From the NCBI RefSeq assembly GCF_036014195.1, contig NZ_CP107918.1, positions 4,774,001-4,838,000 of the forward strand: a DNA stretch of 64,000 nt, read 5' to 3'. The notes under the pieces are model-generated. The model worked only from the letters and a program-made list of their open reading frames with translations, had not been told where the DNA came from and ran no database searches. The position numbers were made by a program, and so were the translations under genes. Below are positions 35,407 to 44,436 of this stretch, in pieces (position 1 is the stretch's first letter; each line of letters begins with the position of its first letter). The DNA is from Streptomyces sp. NBC_00442. GTDB lineage: Bacteria > Actinomycetota > Actinomycetes > Streptomycetales > Streptomycetaceae.

Positions 35407-35507
35407 AGCGAGCTACCTCGCCCTTTCGTCCGGGCCGGGCGCAGGCCGGCCGGGGGTCCTGGAGATCGCCCCGGTGACGGGGCATGCGGGGATGCTACCC
35501 CGAATAC

Positions 35508-35522
35508 TCGTCACTCTGACGA
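35508..35522. promoter_or_regulatory. Palindrome TCGTCA-CTC-TGACGA in pncB/clpS intergenic region
   Basis: A perfect 6+6-bp inverted repeat with a CTC centre, set in locally AT-richer DNA (AATACTCGTC...GATTTC), about 100 bases before pncB. It could be the operator of an NAD-responsive repressor controlling pncB. No regulator gene is nearby. Confidence 0.5.
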
Positions 35523-35679
35523 TTTCTAGGGGCCCGTTTGTGCGATGACCCGCCCCGGGTGGCAGCATGGAGGCCGTGGCTGTGATTTTTGGGGGCCCAC
35601 CCCGGATCCCCGGCAGGCCGCACCGTCCGGGGGCAGGCCCTCGGACCCCCGGCAGAAGAGACGAAGGTCGCCCAGAGTC

Positions 35680-35985
35680 GTGAGCGTTGCCCCCGTAGAG
35701 ATCGAACGCCCCGAGTCGGCGGAGTCGAGCCTTCCCGTCGTCGAGCCCGACGTGCCCTGGGTGACGCTCGTCCACAACGACCCCGTCAACCTGATGAGCT
35801 ACGTGCAGTACGTCTTCCAGTCCTACTTCGGCTACTCGAAGGACAAGGCCCACAAGCTGATGCTCGACGTGCACCACAAGGGACGGGCCGTGGTCTCCAG
35901 CGGCAGCCGCGAGGAGATGGAACGCGACGTGCAGGCGATGCACGGCTACGGCCTGTGGGCCACGCTCACCCAGGACCGCGGCTGA
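35680..35985 (+). CDS. clpS: ATP-dependent Clp protease adaptor ClpS
   Basis: The 101-residue protein contains the N-degron-binding core [17 protein letters not shown], followed by [17 protein letters not shown] and [17 protein letters not shown]. ClpS delivers N-end-rule substrates to ClpA/ClpC. GTG 35680 ([13 protein letters not shown]) is used because an upstream extension of 45 codons is Arg/Pro-rich and not family-like; GAAGG is upstream. The stop overlaps the next start as TGATG, the usual clpS-DUF2017 pair of actinobacteria. Confidence 0.95.
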   Translation: MSVAPVEIERPESAESSLPVVEPDVPWVTLVHNDPVNLMSYVQYVFQSYFGYSKDKAHKLMLDVHHKGRAVVSSGSREEMERDVQAMHGYGLWATLTQDRG

Positions 35986-36566
35986 TGGCCGGGCACTTCG
36001 AGGCGCTGCCCCGCGGAGGCGCGGCCGTGGCGCTCGACGAGGTCGAGATCGCCATCCTGCGCTCGCTCGCCGTCCAGCTGCTCGAACTCATCGGTCCGGG
36101 CGACGAGCCCGCCGAGGACGCGGACCCGCTGGCCGCCCTGTTCGCCGAGGGCCCGAGCGAGCCGCCCAGCGATCCGGCTCTCGCCCGCCTCTTCCCCGAG
36201 GCGTACGCGAGCGAGGAGAGCGACGAACTGCGCGCCAATTCGGCCGAGTTCAGACGCTTCACCGAGAACGACCTGCGCGCGCGCAAGCGCGGCGACGCCC
36301 TCGCGGTCGTGCACGGCCTCGATGCCCTGACGCCCAAGGGCGACGGCGGGGCCGTCCTGAAGCTGACCTCCGAGGACGCGCGGCAGTGGCTGGGCGCGCT
36401 CAACGACCTGCGCCTGACGATCGCCACCCGGCTCGACATCACCGACGAGGACGAGAGCGGCGAGCTGTACCGGCTGCCGGACGACGACCCGCGCAAGCCG
36501 ATGGTGATGGCCTATCTGTGGCTGGGTGTGTTGCAGGAAACACTCATCGAAACGCTCATGCCCTGA
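35985..36566 (+). CDS. DUF2017 protein, ClpS partner gene
   Basis: A 193-residue soluble protein, largely helical, with the conserved segments ALDEVEIAILRSLAVQLLELIG, FRRFTENDLRARKRGDAL and a C-terminal WLGALNDLRLTIATRLDI plus LWLGVLQETLIETL. It is invariably next to clpS in Streptomyces as I recall. Translational coupling (TGATG) suggests equal amounts of the two proteins and a linked role, which remains unknown. Confidence 0.9.
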   Translation: MAGHFEALPRGGAAVALDEVEIAILRSLAVQLLELIGPGDEPAEDADPLAALFAEGPSEPPSDPALARLFPEAYASEESDELRANSAEFRRFTENDLRARKRGDALAVVHGLDALTPKGDGGAVLKLTSEDARQWLGALNDLRLTIATRLDITDEDESGELYRLPDDDPRKPMVMAYLWLGVLQETLIETLMP

Positions 36567-36578
36567 GCGATCGACCGG

Positions 36579-36608
36579 TTGAGGGGCGTTCGCTCAGCGG
36601 ACGCTCAA
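36579..36608 (+). terminator. Possible hairpin after DUF2017 gene
   Basis: TTGAG/CTCAA plus CGTTCGC/GCGGACG can pair around a three-base GGG bulge with a TCA loop, 13 bases past the stop. It is imperfect and lacks a T tract. The rest of the 319-base gap to 36886 is relatively AT-rich and should contain the permease promoter. Confidence 0.45.
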
Positions 36609-36885
36609 ATCCAGATAACGATCCTGTTACCACATCGACCTGCTTTGTCATATTGACGGACCTTTGTCCGCTTCTTCCTGTGGTCTGCGCCACAAAGCTC
36701 GCTGGGGATCACCCATAAGGCCGTGATAAATCTTCACGACCACCCGGGGACGCCACCCATGTTCCCGGGGGCGCTTCGACCGGCAGACCGCCGGTGGCAC
36801 TCCATCCACATCCGGGGGGATCAGGACCTGATCCGACGCTTCGTGACCGAGGCGGACGGGTCAGCATGGAGAAAGGCGCACCACC

Positions 36886-38349
36886 ATGACCTCAGCGCAG
36901 GTCGACCAGCACGGAGACCGTCCTGCCGGCATTGAGGCCGCGGGGACCGCCCAGGCTCCGGGCGACAGCTCGGGCGAGGGATACCAGCGGGGCCTCGGGG
37001 CCCGGCAGATCCAGATGATCGCGATCGGCGGTGCCATCGGCACCGGCCTCTTCCTCGGCGCGGGCAAGGCCATCTCGAAGGCCGGCCCCAGCCTCATCCT
37101 GGCCTACGCCATCGCGGGCCTGGTCATCTTCTTCATCATGCGCGCCCTCGGCGAGCTGCTCATGTACCGCCCGGTGTCGGGCTCCTTCTCGGAGTACGCC
37201 CGCGAGTTCGTCGGCCCCTTCTGGGGCTTCGTGACCGGCTGGACGTACTGGCTCTTCTGGGTCGTCACCGGCATCACCGAAGTCACCGCGGCCGCCCAGT
37301 ACATGTCCTTCTGGACCCACAAGAGCTTCCCGCAATGGGCCTACGCGCTGATCTTCACGCTCATCCTGTACGCCGTGAACCTCATCTCCGTGAAGCTCTT
37401 CGGTGAGCTGGAGTTCTGGTTCTCCATGGTCAAGGTCACCGCCATCGTCGGCATGATCCTGATCTGCGCCGGCATCCTGACCGTCGGCTTCTCGGACGCC
37501 GCGGACACCGCCACCGTCGCCAACCTCTGGAACGACCACGGGTTCTTCCCCAAGGGCATCGGCGGCACGCTGATGACGCTCCAGATCGTGATGTTCGCCT
37601 TCCTCGCCGTCGAACTGGTCGGCGTGACCGCGGGCGAGTCCAAGGACCCCGAGAAGACCCTGCCCAAGGCCATCAACACCGTGCCGTGGCGCATCGCCGT
37701 CTTCTACATCGGCGCCCTGATCATGATCCTCTCGGTCGTCCCGTGGCACGAGTTCCAGCCGGGCGTGAGCCCCTTCGTCGCCGCCTTCCAGAAGATGGGC
37801 CTCGGCATCGGCGCGGCGATCGTCAACTTCGTCGTCCTGACCGCGGCCCTGTCCTCCTGCAACTCGGGCATGTACTCCACCGGCCGCATGCTGCGCGACC
37901 TCGCGCTCAACGGCCAGGGCCCGAAGGTCTTCACCAAGCTCACCAGGAGCGGCACCCCGCTCGTCGGCACCTCGGTCTCCGCGGCGCTCATGCTGGTCGG
38001 CGTGTGGATCAACTATGTGGCGCCCGGCAAGGCCTTCGACTACGTGGTCTCCTTCGCCACCATCTCCGGCATGTGGGCCTGGATCATGATCCTGGTCTGC
38101 CAGATCCGCTACCGCGCCAAGTCCGACCGCGGCGAACTGCCGAAGTCCGGCTTCCGCGCCCCCGGCGCCCCGTACACCAGCTGGTTCGCGCTGCTCTTCA
38201 TCGGCATGGTCATCGTGATGATGGGCATCGACAAGGACTCCCGCGTCTCGCTGTTCTGCGCGCCGTTGTGGGCCCTGATCCTTGGCGTCTCCTACCTGGT
38301 CCTGAAGGCCAAGAACCCCGAGAACAAGGCGTTCGCCAAGCGCAGCTGA
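36886..38349 (+). CDS. Amino acid permease (APC superfamily, AAT/GABA permease type)
   Basis: The 487-residue transporter has about 12 membrane segments. Diagnostic sequence: RGLGARQIQMIAIGGAIGTG, the first-helix GTGLFLG sodium/proton-site equivalent, then FGELEFWFSMVKVTAIVGM and ELVGVTAGESKDPEKTLPKA, typical of the AAT group that includes GABA, asparagine, proline and aromatic amino acid permeases. The exact amino acid cannot be assigned. ATG 36886 follows GAGAAAGG. A very strong palindrome marks the 3' end of the transcription unit. Confidence 0.9.
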   Translation: MTSAQVDQHGDRPAGIEAAGTAQAPGDSSGEGYQRGLGARQIQMIAIGGAIGTGLFLGAGKAISKAGPSLILAYAIAGLVIFFIMRALGELLMYRPVSGSFSEYAREFVGPFWGFVTGWTYWLFWVVTGITEVTAAAQYMSFWTHKSFPQWAYALIFTLILYAVNLISVKLFGELEFWFSMVKVTAIVGMILICAGILTVGFSDAADTATVANLWNDHGFFPKGIGGTLMTLQIVMFAFLAVELVGVTAGESKDPEKTLPKAINTVPWRIAVFYIGALIMILSVVPWHEFQPGVSPFVAAFQKMGLGIGAAIVNFVVLTAALSSCNSGMYSTGRMLRDLALNGQGPKVFTKLTRSGTPLVGTSVSAALMLVGVWINYVAPGKAFDYVVSFATISGMWAWIMILVCQIRYRAKSDRGELPKSGFRAPGAPYTSWFALLFIGMVIVMMGIDKDSRVSLFCAPLWALILGVSYLVLKAKNPENKAFAKRS

Positions 38350-38399
38350 GGCTCTTCGCCGCCCCTGTTCTTCAGCTCCTCTGACCTGCGTCTTCTCAC

Positions 38400-38446
38400 C
38401 ATGCGGGCCGTTCCGTATCGCACCTCGATACGGAACGGCCCGCATG
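38400..38446. terminator. 21-bp perfect palindrome between permease and JAMM protease genes
   Basis: Arms CATGCGGGCCGTTCCGTATC.. and its exact complement flank the 5-base loop CACCT, giving a 21-bp uninterrupted stem. It ends 15 bases before the next start codon and 50 bases after the permease stop. It can terminate the permease transcript; being so close to the next gene it may also act as an operator or sequester that gene's ribosome-binding region. Confidence 0.75.
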
Positions 38447-38461
38447 CTTATTCTTGCCGAC

Positions 38462-38884
38462 ATGCTGACCATCACCCAGGCCCTGTACGACCAGCTCGTC
38501 GCGCACGCCCGCGCCGACCACCCCGACGAGGCGTGCGGTGTGGTCGCGGGCCCGGCCGGCACCGGCCGCCCCGAGCGCTTCATCCCGATGCTCAACGCGG
38601 CCCGCTCGCCCACGTTCTACGAGTTCGACTCGCAGGACCTCCTCAAGCTCTACCGCGACCTCGACGACCGCGACGAGGAGCCGGTGATCGTCTACCACTC
38701 CCACACCGCGACCGAGGCCTACCCCTCGCGCACCGACGTGACGTACGCCAACGAGCCCGGCGCGCACTACGTCCTGGTGTCGACGGCGGACACGGACGGG
38801 GCCGGGGAGTTCCAGTTCCGCTCGTACCGCATCGTGGACGGCGTGATCACGGAGGAAGATGTAAGGGTCGTAGAGGCGTACTGA
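38462..38884 (+). CDS. mec: Mec+-type JAMM (M67) metalloprotease
   Basis: The 140-residue protein has the complete JAMM zinc site: Glu23 (HPDEACG), His79 and His81 (VYHSHT) and Asp92 (SRTD), with Ser80. Mec+ of Mycobacterium tuberculosis releases cysteine from the CysO-cysteine adduct made by CysM; the CysO-like and CysM genes are 3.4 kb downstream. Start ATG 38462 (MLTITQALYDQL) is preferred; ATG 38444 lies within the palindrome arm. Separation from cysO/cysM by an inserted B12 transporter locus is notable. Confidence 0.88.
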   Translation: MLTITQALYDQLVAHARADHPDEACGVVAGPAGTGRPERFIPMLNAARSPTFYEFDSQDLLKLYRDLDDRDEEPVIVYHSHTATEAYPSRTDVTYANEPGAHYVLVSTADTDGAGEFQFRSYRIVDGVITEEDVRVVEAY

Positions 38885-38938
38885 CGAATACGCGTACGGA
38901 CGAATCCCGGGCATACTGGCCGTACGCACTTTCGATCA

Positions 38939-39045
38939 TTGGGCGGCAGGGCCCAGGAAGCCGGTGTGAATCCGGCACGGTCCCGCCACTGTGACCCGCA
39001 CCGAGCTCCTCGGTGCGGGAAGCCAGGAACTGGCCTGCCGCCTTC
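38939..39045 (+). promoter_or_regulatory. Cobalamin riboswitch
   Basis: The conserved aptamer is obvious: GCCGGTGTGAATCCGGCACG, then GTCCCGCCACTGTGA (B12-box region), a variable hairpin CCGCACCGAG/CTCGGTGCGG, and GGAAGCCAGGAACTGGCCTG closing on CGGCAGG near 38942. A short segment with TTGGAGG follows, so control is probably at translation initiation or termination of the transporter gene at 39090. Such riboswitches turn off B12 uptake genes when cobalamin is abundant. Confidence 0.95.
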
Positions 39046-39089
39046 TCCCGTCGACAGGGGACGCGGAATCCCCTTGGAGGAGCCCGGCC

Positions 39090-40070
39090 ATGCTCTGGCG
39101 CCGCGCGGCACTCGCCGCCGCCCTGCTGTTCCCGCTCGCCGCGTGCACGACGCGCGCGCAGCCCGAGGCCGCGGGCGGCTCCGCCCCCGGCTTCCCGTAC
39201 ACGGTCACCAACTGCGGCGTCACGACGACGTACACCGCGCCCCCGAAGCGGGCGGTGACGATGAACCAGCACGCCACGGAAGTGATGCTGGAGCTGGGCC
39301 TCGCCAAGTCCCTCGCCGCGACCGCCTACATGGACGACGAGGTCCTGCCGAGGTACGCGGCGGACTACCGCTCGGTCCCCGTCCTGGCCGCCGAGTACCC
39401 CTCGTACGAGAAGCTCCTCTCGGTGAACCCGGACTTCGTCTACGGCGGCTACGCCTCCGCGTTCGCGGCGAGCGAGGGCCGCGGACGCGAGGCCCTCGCC
39501 AAGAGCGGCATCACCTCCCGCCTCAACGTGGAGAACTGCCCGCACGGCGCGGCGACCACGATGGACGACGTGTACCGGGAGGTCCGCGAGGTCGGCCGGA
39601 CCTTCGGGGTGGCCGACCGGGCCGAGTCGTGGGTGACGTCGGCCCAGGCCACCAACGCACGCACCCGCACGGCCCGCGAGGGCGCGGAGCCCGTCCCGGT
39701 GTTCGTCTACGACAGCGGCGACAAGACGGCGTTCACGGTCGGCGGCAAGGGCATCGGCAACGACATCGTGACGCGGGCGGGCGGCCGCAACGTCTTCGCG
39801 GACGACCTGAGCACGACGTCCTTCGGCGACGCGAGCTGGGAGAACGTGGTGGCCCGCGCCCCCGAGACCATCCTGATCCTCGACTACGGGGGCACGAGCG
39901 CGGAAGCCAAGAAGAAGCGCCTGCGCGACGACCCGGCCCTCGCGTCCGTCCCCGCCGTCAAGAACAACAGCTTCGCCGTCCTGCCCCTGTCCGACATGGT
40001 CACGGGCGTCCGGGCACCGGACGCGGTGACCAAGCTGGCGACGCAGCTGCGGGCGGGGACGGGGGAGTGA
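39090..40070 (+). CDS. Cobalamin-type ABC transporter substrate-binding lipoprotein
   Basis: A lipoprotein signal (AALAAALLFPLAACTT, lipobox LAAC) is followed by a periplasmic-binding-protein fold of the Fe/B12 class (PKRAVTMNQHATEVMLELG, NPDFVYGGY, ILILDYGG). It would capture cobalamin or a corrinoid outside the membrane. Assignment to B12 rather than siderophore rests on the riboswitch. ATG 39090 has TTGGAGGAGC upstream. The stop overlaps the permease start (GTGA). Confidence 0.9.
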   Translation: MLWRRAALAAALLFPLAACTTRAQPEAAGGSAPGFPYTVTNCGVTTTYTAPPKRAVTMNQHATEVMLELGLAKSLAATAYMDDEVLPRYAADYRSVPVLAAEYPSYEKLLSVNPDFVYGGYASAFAASEGRGREALAKSGITSRLNVENCPHGAATTMDDVYREVREVGRTFGVADRAESWVTSAQATNARTRTAREGAEPVPVFVYDSGDKTAFTVGGKGIGNDIVTRAGGRNVFADDLSTTSFGDASWENVVARAPETILILDYGGTSAEAKKKRLRDDPALASVPAVKNNSFAVLPLSDMVTGVRAPDAVTKLATQLRAGTGE

Positions 40071-41095
40071 CCCCGCGCACGCGCTACTCCCTCCTCCTCG
40101 CGGGCCTTGCCCTCGTGCTGCTGGCCGCGGCGACCGCCGGGCTCGCGCTCGGCTCGGTGCGGATACCGGCCGGCGACGTACTGGCCATCGTCACCGGCGC
40201 CGCCGAACCCGGCCCGTACCGCACGATCGTCCTGGAGGTCAGGGCGCCCCGCGTGGTGCTCGGCGCCGTCACCGGAGCCGGGCTCGCCGTCATCGGGACC
40301 GTCCTCCAGGCCCTGGTGCGCAATCCGCTCGCCGACCCCTTCCTGCTCGGCGTCTCCAGCGGCGCCTCCGCCGGGGCCGTCGCCGTGATCGTGCTCGGCG
40401 CGGGGGCCGGGGCGGCCACCACCATCGCCCTCCCGGCCGCCGCGTTCGCGGGGGCGCTGGCCGCGCTCCTCCTCGTGTACGCCCTGGCCGGACGCGCCGG
40501 ATCCATGACGGGCGGCCGTCTCGTCCTCGCCGGGGTCGCCGTCTCCTACGTCCTGTCCGCGCTCACCAGCCTGATCCTCGTCACCTCCGCCCGCGCCGAA
40601 CACGTACAGGAAGTCCTGCACTGGACGCTCGGCGGACTCGGCGGCGCCCGCTGGGACATGCTCGCCCTGCCCGCCGCCGCCCTCACGATCGGCACCCTCG
40701 TCCTGATCGCCCTGGCCCGCCCCCTGGACCTGCTGCTCGTCGGCGAGGAGGGCGCCACCGTCCTCGGCCTCGACGCGGGCCGCTTCCGCGCCTCCGCCTT
40801 CGTGCTCACCTCGCTGCTCACCGGCGCCCTCGTCGCGTACACCGGGGCGATCGGCTTCGTCGGCCTGATGGTTCCGCACGCCGCCCGCATGGTGGCCGGC
40901 GCCGCCCACCGCACCCTCCTGCCCGTCGCGGCACTCGGCGGCGCCGCCTTCCTCGTCGTCGCCGACCTCGCCGCCCGCACCGTCGCCGCCCCGCAGGACA
41001 TCCCCGTCGGCGTGCTCACCGCGCTCACCGGAGGCCCGTTCTTCCTGTGGATGCTGCGCGGCCGCGGCGCCCGCGCGGAAGGCGGCCCCGCATGA
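40067..41095 (+). CDS. FecCD/BtuC-family ABC permease
   Basis: The 342-residue permease has the BtuC pattern of about ten helices, with VEVRAPRVVLGAVTGAGLAV-like sequence (LEVRAPRVVLGAVTGAGLA), LVRNPLADPFLLGVSSGASAGA and GFVGLMVPHAARM. It moves the ligand delivered by the lipoprotein. GTG 40067 and its stop overlap both neighbours (GTGA and ATGA), so the three importer genes are translated as one coupled unit under the riboswitch. Confidence 0.92.
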   Translation: MTPRTRYSLLLAGLALVLLAAATAGLALGSVRIPAGDVLAIVTGAAEPGPYRTIVLEVRAPRVVLGAVTGAGLAVIGTVLQALVRNPLADPFLLGVSSGASAGAVAVIVLGAGAGAATTIALPAAAFAGALAALLLVYALAGRAGSMTGGRLVLAGVAVSYVLSALTSLILVTSARAEHVQEVLHWTLGGLGGARWDMLALPAAALTIGTLVLIALARPLDLLLVGEEGATVLGLDAGRFRASAFVLTSLLTGALVAYTGAIGFVGLMVPHAARMVAGAAHRTLLPVAALGGAAFLVVADLAARTVAAPQDIPVGVLTALTGGPFFLWMLRGRGARAEGGPA

Positions 41096-41907
41096 CGACC
41101 CTGCGCGCCGAGTCGCTCGCGTACACCACGCCCCGGGGCCGCACCCTGCTCCACGACATCACCCTGGAGGCCGCCGACGGCGAGACCATCGGCCTGGTCG
41201 GCCCCAACGGCAGCGGCAAGACCACCCTGCTGCGCTGCGTCTACGCGACCCTGCGCCCCACCGCGGGACGCGTCCTGCTCGACGGCGCCGACCTGCACGC
41301 CCTGCCCGCCAAGGCCCGCGCCCGCCGCATCGCGACCGTCCCGCAGGACGCCGAGGCAGGCGGCATCGAGCTGAGCGTGCGCGAGATCGTCGCCATGGGC
41401 CGCTCCCCGCACCACCGCTTCTGGGAGGCCGACACCGCCGCCGACGGCGCCCTCGTCCGCGACGCGCTCGCCCGCGTCGGCATCGCGGACCTCGCCGCCC
41501 GCCCCTTCCCGTCCCTGTCCGGCGGCGAACGCCAGCGCGCCCTCGTCGCCCGAGCCCTCGTACAGCGGCCGGACGTCGTCGTCCTGGACGAGCCGACCAA
41601 CCACCTCGACATCCGCTACCAGCTCGAAATCCTTTCCCTGGTAAGGGAGTTGGGCACGGTCAACCTCTTCGCGCTGCACGACCTGAACCTCGCCGCGTAC
41701 TACTGCGACCGCCTCTGCGTCCTCGCCGCGGGCCGCATCGTCGCGACGGGCCCGCCCGCCGAGGTCCTCACCGCCGAGCTGGTGCGCGAGGTCTACGGGG
41801 TCGACGCCGAGGTGAGTGCCCACCCGGCCACCGGTGCCCCCACCGTCGTCTACCTGCCGCCGGGCGGGGCCGGGACCGCGCACCGGCGGGGCCCCCGACC
41901 CGGCTGA
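41092..41907 (+). CDS. BtuD/FecE-type ABC ATPase
   Basis: The 271-residue ATPase has Walker A GPNGSGKTT, Q-loop VPQDAE, signature LSGGERQRALVARAL, Walker B VVVLDEPTNHLD and H-loop ALHDLN. It energises the preceding permease. ATG 41092 overlaps the permease stop. The last 30 residues are an extra Pro/Gly/Arg tail. It completes a self-contained B12-type importer. Confidence 0.93.
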   Translation: MTTLRAESLAYTTPRGRTLLHDITLEAADGETIGLVGPNGSGKTTLLRCVYATLRPTAGRVLLDGADLHALPAKARARRIATVPQDAEAGGIELSVREIVAMGRSPHHRFWEADTAADGALVRDALARVGIADLAARPFPSLSGGERQRALVARALVQRPDVVVLDEPTNHLDIRYQLEILSLVRELGTVNLFALHDLNLAAYYCDRLCVLAAGRIVATGPPAEVLTAELVREVYGVDAEVSAHPATGAPTVVYLPPGGAGTAHRRGPRPG

Positions 41908-41984
41908 CCACATCCTGAGCAAGATCGGTCCAGGATGCGAGATCACATTCCTGGAAGGGGGCCGGGAATCTATACGATGACCCC

Positions 41985-42110
41985 ATGGTTTCGAACGACG
42001 TGAGCGACAAGACGCCGAGCAGCGGCCCCGCCCTGCTGCTCGTGGCGCGGCTGCACGTCGACCTGTGCCGCCTCGCCAGCGCGATCTGTACGGCCCGCGC
42101 AGCCGTCTGA
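41985..42110 (+). CDS. Cysteine-containing leader peptide of the sulfur-carrier/cysteine synthase operon
   Basis: A 41-codon open frame starts right after a -10-like TATACGAT (about 41971), so it may be nearly leaderless. Its C-terminal part is LLLVARLHVDLCRLASAICT, which matches the RLHVDLCR-type putative leader peptides I remember in front of sulfur-assimilation genes of Streptomyces. Two Cys codons in this region would let ribosomes sense charged tRNA-Cys. The 145 bases between its stop and the sulfur-carrier start contain complementary segments (CCGCGCGCC at 42113-42121 with GGCGCGCGG at 42192-42200) that could form an attenuator or sequestering stem. Confidence 0.75.
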   Translation: MVSNDVSDKTPSSGPALLLVARLHVDLCRLASAICTARAAV

Positions 42111-42255
42111 CGCCGCGCGCCCGGACCGGCACCACCGCACCGCGGCGGTCGCCACCCGCACCAACGCACCACCGCACGTCCCAGGACATGCGGCGCGCGG
42201 ACCCGAGCCCGAGCCGCGCCCACCTGCCTCTCCCTTCCGATCAGGAGCCCACGCC

Positions 42256-43595
<1,340 letters not shown>

Positions 43596-43636
43596 ACCCC
43601 GGGCCCGACGGCCCGTTCGGAAGGGACCGGGGTGCG

Positions 43637-44098
43637 TCACCCGGCGAGGTGGCGGACCTGGTCCCACAGGGCCGGGTCGACCACGCCCACCCGGCGCCGG
43701 AACGCCCACACCCCCACCTCGCGCAGCTCGTCCGTCTCCAGGAAACTGGGCCGGCCCTGCGCGTCGGCGACCGTGCCGGGCGCCAGCGGGATGACCCCCG
43801 CCCGCTCGTCGTGGTACTTGCTGGTGATCTTCGCGACGGTCGCCGTGTCGCCCCGCACCCGCAGCACCAGACACGGACGGTCCTTGGCACCGGGCACGTC
43901 CTCGTAGGGCACCTCCGCCCACCAGATCTCCCCGGCCCTCGGCACCCGCCCCGCGGCCCGCCGGGGACCCGCCGGCCGACCGGGCGGCCGCTTCCGCCCC
44001 CCGGGGCCGCGCCGCGCACGCCCCCGCCCGTCCGCGAGCGCCGCGACCAGCGCGAGCGCCACCACGGCGCCGAGCGCCAGCCACCACGACGTGTCCAT
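43637..44098 (-). CDS. PemK/MazF-fold protein with N-terminal membrane helix
   Basis: The 153-residue protein starts with a single hydrophobic helix (SWWLALGAVVALALVAALA), a basic Arg/Pro-rich linker, then a PemK-like domain (PRAGEIWWAEVPYED, KDRPCLVLRVRGDTATVAKI, DELREVGVWAF). MazF/PemK proteins are RNA endoribonuclease toxins, normally soluble with a small antitoxin gene directly upstream. No antitoxin is visible, and the anchor would tether the domain to the membrane, so a non-toxin role is plausible. ATG 44098 lacks a clear ribosome-binding site. Confidence 0.8.
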   Translation of the reverse strand: MDTSWWLALGAVVALALVAALADGRGRARRGPGGRKRPPGRPAGPRRAAGRVPRAGEIWWAEVPYEDVPGAKDRPCLVLRVRGDTATVAKITSKYHDERAGVIPLAPGTVADAQGRPSFLETDELREVGVWAFRRRVGVVDPALWDQVRHLAG

Positions 44099-44436
44099 GC
44101 CGCAGACGTTACCGGCTGCGCCACCGGCGCCGCGCCCTCCTTCGACCGGCGGTCGGACAGGCGACGAGGACCCCGCAGCGCCGACATGATCGAACCCCTG
44201 TGCTGACTTCGGGCCGCCCCGGCCCCACGCCCGTACACCTGCACCCTTGGCGCTACGGGGGAAGAGTGGACTTGGCGGTGACTTCCCCCACAACGGCCCG
44301 CTCCGAAGGAGCGAGCGGCCTTGACGCGCCTTACGCTCGACGCACCGCAAGCCCTTACCCGCGGTCTCACCCCGCCCCCGTCCGCCCCGCAGCGACAGGC
44401 TTCGCCTGGCCCCTCTGTTCCGGAGGTTCACGCTCC
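44099..44436. promoter_or_regulatory. Divergent promoter region, PemK-like gene and MBL hydrolase
   Basis: No gene in 338 bases. It contains small hairpins CGCTCC-GAA-GGAGCG (about 44299-44313) and CAGGC-TTC-GCCTG (about 44397-44409). These may belong to the leader of the hydrolase mRNA. I cannot place promoters with confidence. Confidence 0.4.

Noticed and set aside
33374..35485. Nicotinamidase-phosphoribosyltransferase fusion
   Set aside because: The nicotinamidase frame stays open across pncB but reads nonsense there; each gene has its own start and correct length.
43637..44436. Complete toxin-antitoxin locus
   Set aside because: No antitoxin-sized gene with a ribosome-binding site is visible on either side of the PemK-like gene.
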